Shown one piece after another: positions 59,517 to 64,000 of a stretch of DNA of 64,000 nt. The notes under the pieces were generated by a model. That model searched no databases. It was not told the origin of the DNA and saw only the letters and a program-made list of their open reading frames with translations. Position 1 is the first letter of the stretch. The number at the start of each line of letters is the position of its first letter. Made by a program: the position numbers and the translations under genes. The DNA comes from AP-15 sp963789025 (lineage in GTDB: Bacteria; Pseudomonadota; Alphaproteobacteria; ATCC43930; CGMCC-115725): positions 248,001 through 312,000 of the forward strand of contig CAWBIT010000006.1 of NCBI GenBank assembly GCA_963789025.1, given 5' to 3'.

Positions 59517-60935
59517 TCATGAAAGACCATCCTCCAGCAGAAAATCGAGCGCCTTGTCGATATTTATATGGGGAATGCCATCGCCTGCTGCGCTCGGGAT
59601 CCGTGGCGGCTGGAAGACCGGAAATGCGGTGAACCGCTCGCCCCAAAACCCCGTGGGCGGCGGCGTCACCGGCACGATTCCGGGAAAGAACCGAATGCGC
59701 CGCTCGCCGCCTTCGGGCAATCCCACGACGATATCGACCTTGCGTCCGTCGATCACGTCGGTGCCGTCCTCGGTGCAGCGGATCGAGGCGAGCGCGGTCG
59801 CCGCGACGCGGGCACGGGCGGCTTTGGCGCGCAGGGTCGGGGCTTCCACCAGATTGGCCATCAGCGCTTCGAGATGGTCGCGCTGCAATGCCGGTACATG
59901 ATCGGCCTTGGTCGCGGCAAACAGGACCCGGTCGATGCGGGCGCCGAACAGCCGGCGCAGCATGCTTCGCCTGCCGAAGCGGAACGCGGCTAGAATCGTG
60001 TCGAGCGCCAGACGATGATCAGCGAACGCCTCTTCTCCGGCGTTGAGCGCACGCAGCACGTCGACGAGCACGATTTGCCGGCCCACGTTACGGGCGAGTT
60101 GTGCGAAGAAAGGCTGCACGATGGTGCGCTTATAGGCCTCGAAACGCGCCTCCATCAGCGCAGCGAGACTGCCGGGCATCGCCCGCGCTCCGATCGCCCG
60201 CGGCATCGGACAAAACTGCAGCACCGACAGATCGGCGATCTGCCCGGGGTTCAGGAAACGCCCGGGCTGCAATAGGCTCAGCTGCTCCCGCTCGCGGCAG
60301 GCGGCGAGATAGCCGCGGTAGTGTTCATGTGCCCATAACGCGGTTTGCGGATCGCCGGCGCGGTCTGCCGGATGGCGCGCCACAAAATCGAGCCAGTCGC
60401 GGGCGAGTGGGGCGCGCACCCCGCGGCGCGCCAAGGCGAGGGTCGCACGCGACCAATCGCCATAGCTCTGCTGCAGCAAAGGCAGGTCGAGCAGCCATTC
60501 GCCGGGATAATCGAGAATTTCGACCGACAGCTCGGCGGTCCCGCCGAGCAGCTTGGCCCTCCGAAGCAGACCCGCCGAGGAGAACCGGAGCAACAGCCGC
60601 ACCCGTCGCAAATCGGTCGTGCTCGCGGGCCAGTGAGGCGGGTCGGCAGCCAATGCCGCGACCGTTTCTTCGAGCGGGAACGCAGGCACGTCCTGGTCTT
60701 CCGGCGCGAGCACCCGCGCGCCCATAATCCGCCGCTCCGCCGCAGCCCGCAGGAACGGCAAACGCCCCGGCCTGCTGACGGCACTCAAGAGATTGTGAAC
60801 CAGACTGGTAATAAACGCGGTCTTGCCGGACCGGCTGAGCCCGGTCACGGCGAGACGGAGCGTGCTGTCATGGACCAGCGCCCTCAGGGTCGGCAGCTTA
60901 TCGAGTGCGCGCAGGTCCCAGCCGATGATGAAGAT
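59517..60935 (-). CDS. ycjX: YcjX-family GTPase-like protein, start upstream of the first standard codon
   Basis: About 472 aa. The P-loop is TGLSRSGKTAFITSLVHNLL, followed by YPGEWLLDLPLL (a G3-like motif) and DHVPALQRDHLEALMANLVE, the DUF463/YcjX pattern of a Walker-type NTPase acting with YcjF. The first ATG/GTG/TTG (GTG at 60848) opens directly on the P-loop strand, but the open frame upstream reads IIGWDLRALDKLPTLRALVH, which resembles the family's N terminus. The stop TGA stands 6 codons before ATC 60933-60935, which follows GGAG at 5 nt. The real start is thus non-canonical or has mutated. The neighbour is the 60961 gene, 25 bp away. Confidence 0.82.
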   Translation of the reverse strand: MFIIGWDLRALDKLPTLRALVHDSTLRLAVTGLSRSGKTAFITSLVHNLLSAVSRPGRLPFLRAAAERRIMGARVLAPEDQDVPAFPLEETVAALAADPPHWPASTTDLRRVRLLLRFSSAGLLRRAKLLGGTAELSVEILDYPGEWLLDLPLLQQSYGDWSRATLALARRGVRAPLARDWLDFVARHPADRAGDPQTALWAHEHYRGYLAACREREQLSLLQPGRFLNPGQIADLSVLQFCPMPRAIGARAMPGSLAALMEARFEAYKRTIVQPFFAQLARNVGRQIVLVDVLRALNAGEEAFADHRLALDTILAAFRFGRRSMLRRLFGARIDRVLFAATKADHVPALQRDHLEALMANLVEAPTLRAKAARARVAATALASIRCTEDGTDVIDGRKVDIVVGLPEGGERRIRFFPGIVPVTPPPTGFWGERFTAFPVFQPPRIPSAAGDGIPHINIDKALDFLLEDGLS

Positions 60936-60960
60936 AGCGTCTCCGGTTTCTCAGTCTCGC

Positions 60961-61569
60961 CTAGCCAGGCGGCTTCATCGCGACGTCGAGCATGACATTG
61001 GGCAGGATCTCTCGGATGACGCTGCGCAGTGTCGACTCGTCGGCGGCGGTTGCCGCCGCCAGCAGCCGCCGCGAGCCGCGGCGCAGGACGCGGGCGGTGG
61101 CGCGGCCGTCGCGGCCGGCCCGAATCGTCGCAAACGCGTCGGCCGGCTCGATCCGCTTCAGGATGCGTTTCAGGGACGCTAAGCCTTCGGCGGTCTCGAC
61201 GTCGTGCAGCGGCAACTCAGGGGTGTCCGGTTCCGGTTCGTCCTCGACCGCGGCGTCGACCGCTTCGACCGGGCGATATCGCGCAAAGGATTGGTAGATG
61301 GCGCGTCCGGCCTCGGCGTCGATGCGCGACTGCAATTCCCAGCTTTCGCCGCGCGACGACAATTCGCTGATCAGCGCGAACATGTCGTCGCAATCCTCTT
61401 CATGGGAGCAGGTCAGGAAAGCGAGACGGCCATCGTGCTCGACGATGCGGTCGTCATCCTCGGGAAAGCCGAGCTCCGACAACGCGTTGTCGAGCGCGCG
61501 ACGCGACGCGACGAGGAGCGTCGTGACATGCAGGCGTCGACCGCTCTCCGCCGGATCCTTCTCCGCCAT
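60961..61569 (-). CDS. Unknown acidic protein upstream of ycjX
   Basis: About 202 aa from MAEKDPAESGRRLHVTTLLV. Acidic linker region (VEDEPEPDTPELPLHDVETA) between an N-terminal part (DNALSELGFPEDDDRIVEHD) and a C-terminal part (RRLLAAATAADESTLRSVIR). No domain is recognised. It lies 25 bp upstream of the ycjX start in the same direction, so it is probably the first gene of ycjX-ycjF. Confidence 0.7.
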   Translation of the reverse strand: MAEKDPAESGRRLHVTTLLVASRRALDNALSELGFPEDDDRIVEHDGRLAFLTCSHEEDCDDMFALISELSSRGESWELQSRIDAEAGRAIYQSFARYRPVEAVDAAVEDEPEPDTPELPLHDVETAEGLASLKRILKRIEPADAFATIRAGRDGRATARVLRRGSRRLLAAATAADESTLRSVIREILPNVMLDVAMKPPG

Positions 61570-61690
61570 GATTGTTCCTCCCAAGCAGCCGATCGGCAGG
61601 CCTCTCTATCTAGGCGGTGTTTCGCCGTTGCGCGATCAAAATAAGCGCACACCGGGGCCGGTTGAGAACGGCGCGTATTCCAGGCCGGGA

Positions 61691-62119
61691 TCATTCCGGT
61701 ACCATGTCGAGCACGGCTTCACCATCGTGCAACGCCTGCGCAAGCTCCGTATGAAATCCCTTCAACCAGTTGGCCATTTCCTCCGGAGAAATAGTCGGTC
61801 GGATGCCGTCGTACTCGCTCGAGATGAACTCCATCAGCGCACGTGTGTTATGAATTTCGACGCCGCCGAACGGATACTCGAACAGAGGGTCAAAGTAGAA
61901 CTTGAAAGATCCGGTTCGGGCATGCGGCTTAAGTCGGATCCTTTGAATTTTATTGAGCCAACTTCTCAGTTCTGCTCTAAAGTGAGATCGTAGCTTAGGA
62001 TCAAATTGGAACGCAATAAGCTTGACGAGATGTTCGTTTATCGGATCTGCAATACCAATGATGATGTCGCGCGCCAGCTTTTGAGGATACGCCATCTCCA
62101 GTGTTTCGTCGATTTTCAT
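61691..62119 (-). CDS. Unknown 142-aa protein, lower GC
   Basis: MKIDETLEMAYPQKLARDII followed by GSFKFYFDPLFEYPFGGVEI and YDGIRPTISPEEMANWLKGF. No family is recognised. The gene is poorer in GC than its neighbours and rich in ATT/AAG codons, suggesting acquisition. AGGTGA, which is also the stop of a short upstream frame (62126-62239), acts as SD at 6 nt, so the two would be coupled. Confidence 0.65.
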   Translation of the reverse strand: MKIDETLEMAYPQKLARDIIIGIADPINEHLVKLIAFQFDPKLRSHFRAELRSWLNKIQRIRLKPHARTGSFKFYFDPLFEYPFGGVEIHNTRALMEFISSEYDGIRPTISPEEMANWLKGFHTELAQALHDGEAVLDMVPE

Positions 62120-62125
62120 ATCGAT

Positions 62126-62239
62126 TCACCTGCGGAACGCCCGCGAGATCCAGCACGAGTGATAGAGATCGAGATCGCCGATGTCGATGTCTTCGGGACG
62201 GCTGCAATTCTCCCCGATCCAATGGCCTTCCTCAACCAG
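62126..62239 (-). other. Short open frame or gene remnant coupled to the 61691 gene
   Basis: 37 codons after a TAG read LVEEGHWIGENCSRPEDIDI then GDLDLYHSCWISRAFRR and end in TGA at 62126. There is no ATG or GTG; it would need a CTG. The natural-looking, Asp/Ile-rich sequence may be the 3' remnant of a lost gene whose stop overlaps the SD of the next gene. Confidence 0.3.
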
Positions 62240-62294
62240 CTAGCTGGCCGACAAAAGTCGCTTGGGAAGCCCAATCAATTCTCGGTGCGTCCGC

Positions 62295-62960
62295 CTAACT
62301 GATCGACAGATCACCCTTGGCGCACAACAAGTCGCGCACCTCATCGTCGGTCGTCTGCGTGAAATCCTCATACCAGTGGCCGACAGCGAAAAACGGCTCG
62401 GGGGTGATGGCGCAAATCATCTCGTCGGCCTCGGCCTTCAGCGCCTCACAGGTGTCGGGGGATGCGGTCGGAACCGCTACGACGATGCGGGCCGGTTGCT
62501 GCTGTCTCAACCCCGCGATTGCGGCCCGCATCGTGGCTCCGGTCGCCAGACCGTCGTCGACCAGAATGACAGTGCGACCGGCGACATCCGGCGGCGGACG
62601 GTCGCCTCGATAGAGCCGCTCGCGGCGCGCCAACTCCTCCATCTCGCGCGCCACGGCAGCGTCGATCTCACGTTCCGAAATTCCGAGACCGCGCACGATT
62701 TCGTCGTTCAGAACGCGGACACCGCCGGTTGCGACCGCGCCCATCGCCAGCTCCTCGTATCCGGGAACGCCCAGCTTGCGCACAACAAAAACATCGAGAG
62801 GCGCGCCGAGCGCCCGAGCCACTTCAAAACCGACGGGTACCCCGCCGCGCGGCAGCGCCAGGACCAGAACATCCTGCAGGTTGGCGTAAGCCGCCAATTT
62901 CTCCGCAAGCTGGCGGCCGGCATCGGTGCGATTGCGAAAGCGTTGCGGCTGCATGCTCAT
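62295..62960 (-). CDS. Phosphoribosyltransferase domain protein
   Basis: About 221 aa from MSMQPQRFRNRTDAGRQLAE. The PRPP-binding motif is TVILVDDGLATGATMRAAIA, and VLALPRGGVPVGFEVARALG and DVFVVRKLGVPGYEELAMGA are typical of this uncharacterised PRTase group. A longer start at 62996 adds 12 residues. This group is often linked to erythromycin-esterase-like or dienelactone hydrolase genes; none is adjacent. Acceptor base unknown. Confidence 0.85.
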   Translation of the reverse strand: MSMQPQRFRNRTDAGRQLAEKLAAYANLQDVLVLALPRGGVPVGFEVARALGAPLDVFVVRKLGVPGYEELAMGAVATGGVRVLNDEIVRGLGISEREIDAAVAREMEELARRERLYRGDRPPPDVAGRTVILVDDGLATGATMRAAIAGLRQQQPARIVVAVPTASPDTCEALKAEADEMICAITPEPFFAVGHWYEDFTQTTDDEVRDLLCAKGDLSIS

Positions 62961-63008
62961 AAAACAATCGGCTCGCCGCGTCGGCTTCAAATTCACCGGC
63001 TCAGGAGG

Positions 63009-64000
63009 CTAACGGGCACAAGCCGAATCTAGCGACGGCAGGCCGGGTGGCGGACTGCGCGCCTGGGTCGCCTGTTCGAAGGCATAGGCGAGCCGCAGCA
63101 GGATAGGCTCGCTCCAGGCGCGGCCGGTGAAGGTCGCGCCATAGGGGTAGTCCGGGGTTTCCTTGTCGCGGATCCCGGCGACAAAGCCGGCGGGTACCTG
63201 GACGCTGGGGTAGCCGGCCTTGGCGGCGATCGCGGCACCGGTCATGGCGGGGAACAGCACCGCGTCGAGCCGGTGCTCGTCCATATAGGCGTCGAGCCCG
63301 AGGGTGCGCGAGGCGCGGAGGTCCATCTGATGCGCCGAGATATATTCGAGCTCGCTCAAATCGCCGCGGGTCGCCTCGGCGGCAAGAAAAATGTCCTGGC
63401 CGAAGCGCAATGCACGATCGGCCTGTTCGGCGTTGAACGCGATGATGTCGGCGAGGCTCGCGATGCGGGTGCCGGCGGCCCAGTCGCGCAGGTAAAGGTT
63501 CAGATCGTGCTTCAACTCGTAGACGAAGACGATCGGCCGGCGTGCCGGTTGATTCTTCGTCGCGCTCTCCGGATTGCGGTTGAGGATCGCCATCTCGGTG
63601 CCAGGGCCGCCGATCCAACCCTCGGTCGGTATGTTGGCGCGCACAACCGTCGCCCCTTCGCGTTCGAGCACCGCGACCGCCTCGCGCATGACCGCGGCGG
63701 CGCGCTGGGGCAGCGCGCTGTAATAGAAATCGTTCGCCGGATCGGAGGGGTCGCTCGGGACGCCAATCCGCGCGCCTTTGAGGCCGTCCCTGTCGAGAAG
63801 GCTCGTGTAATCCGCGGGCCGCCGAAGTTCGGCGGTCGGCGGGTCGAGTGGGTCGCCGGCGGCCAGCACGTTCAATAGAATTGCCGCGTCGCGCACGGTG
63901 CGCGTGAGCGGGCCGGCGGTGTCCTGGCTGTGGGCGATCGGGACTATCCCGGCGCGGCTGATGAGGCCGACCGTCGGCTTGACCGTGACGACGCCGTTCT
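63009..64000 (-). CDS. Amidase signature family protein (5' end off-window)
   Basis: The frame is open to the window end. The first visible residues (NGVVTVKPTVGLISRAGIVP, IAHSQDTAGPLTRTVRDAAI) correspond to the amidase region just after the nucleophile Ser, so about half of the protein, including the Lys/Ser loops, lies beyond the window. C-terminal parts: DAYMDEHRLDAVLFPAMTGA, AGYPSVQVPAGFVAGIRDKE and ATFTGRAWSEPILLRLAYAF. Related to peptide or indoleacetamide amidases; substrate unknown. Confidence 0.9.
   Translation of the reverse strand, partial: NGVVTVKPTVGLISRAGIVPIAHSQDTAGPLTRTVRDAAILLNVLAAGDPLDPPTAELRRPADYTSLLDRDGLKGARIGVPSDPSDPANDFYYSALPQRAAAVMREAVAVLEREGATVVRANIPTEGWIGGPGTEMAILNRNPESATKNQPARRPIVFVYELKHDLNLYLRDWAAGTRIASLADIIAFNAEQADRALRFGQDIFLAAEATRGDLSELEYISAHQMDLRASRTLGLDAYMDEHRLDAVLFPAMTGAAIAAKAGYPSVQVPAGFVAGIRDKETPDYPYGATFTGRAWSEPILLRLAYAFEQATQARSPPPGLPSLDSACAR

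Overview
The window is GC-rich, densely coded chromosomal DNA that looks alphaproteobacterial (Rhodospirillales/Rhizobiales-like). The evidence is a minCDE operon, a phasin, a fused LivM-LivG transporter subunit, a TAXI-TRAP binding protein, class III adenylate cyclases fused to TPR domains, ycjX/ycjF, a PuuE-like deacetylase, and dispersed palindromic repeats of the kind common in that class. There are no rRNA genes, phage structural genes, transposases or CRISPR arrays. One tRNA (Leu-UAA) is present.

Layout. 0-7 kb: queA (5' end off-window), an ornithine-cyclodeaminase-like enzyme, an orphan MlaC-like protein, msrA, a CYTH-CHAD protein that appears to use an ATT start, and a luciferase-like monooxygenase. 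7-9.6 kb: an SDR remnant, a frameshifted secreted beta-helix protein, and tRNA-Leu. 9.6-14.7 kb: minE-minD-minC, a di-heme cytochrome, a YP-rich lipoprotein and an enoyl-CoA hydratase. 14.8-23.8 kb: a rearranged accessory block with one intact amidohydrolase gene, a 906-bp indel-free partial copy and a third scrap of it, two vapBC modules, two adenylate cyclase-TPR genes and a broken SDR. 23.8-32.2 kb: phasin, an S41 protease homologue lacking its catalytic residues, thioesterase, CoA-transferase, cupin, amidase and comEC. 32.7-36.2 kb: a 69-aa membrane protein, a Tes-like radical SAM protein, an Lgt-like membrane protein, a Rieske protein and an orphan Flp pilin. 36.4-40.4 kb: a GT87-like membrane protein, an alpha/beta hydrolase with a Cys nucleophile, and a low-GC insert carrying an unknown gene and higBA, followed by a remnant of the same hydrolase.

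40.4-53.2 kb is mainly catabolic and exported functions: a PLC-type phosphoesterase, TAXI protein, DUF6134-like protein, a frameshifted di-heme peroxidase, deacetylase, DUF29 protein, a large alpha/beta hydrolase, an M20 peptidase, two convergent MscS channels and an EEP phosphatase. 53.2-58.3 kb is a complete branched-chain amino-acid-type ABC uptake system (LivF, LivM-LivG fusion, LivH, LivK). 58.4-61.6 kb is a ycjX-ycjF envelope-stress-like pair behind an unknown acidic protein. The end holds an unknown low-GC gene, a phosphoribosyltransferase and an amidase running off the window.

The best candidates for undescribed biology are the Tes-like radical SAM/Lgt-like/small membrane protein cluster (32.7-35.0 kb), the catalytically dead S41 homologue (24.4 kb), and the unknown gene with its palindromic operator ahead of higBA (38.7-40.2 kb). 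The duplicated amidohydrolase/vapBC/cyclase block records recent rearrangement. Three composite palindromic repeat families recur in gaps throughout.
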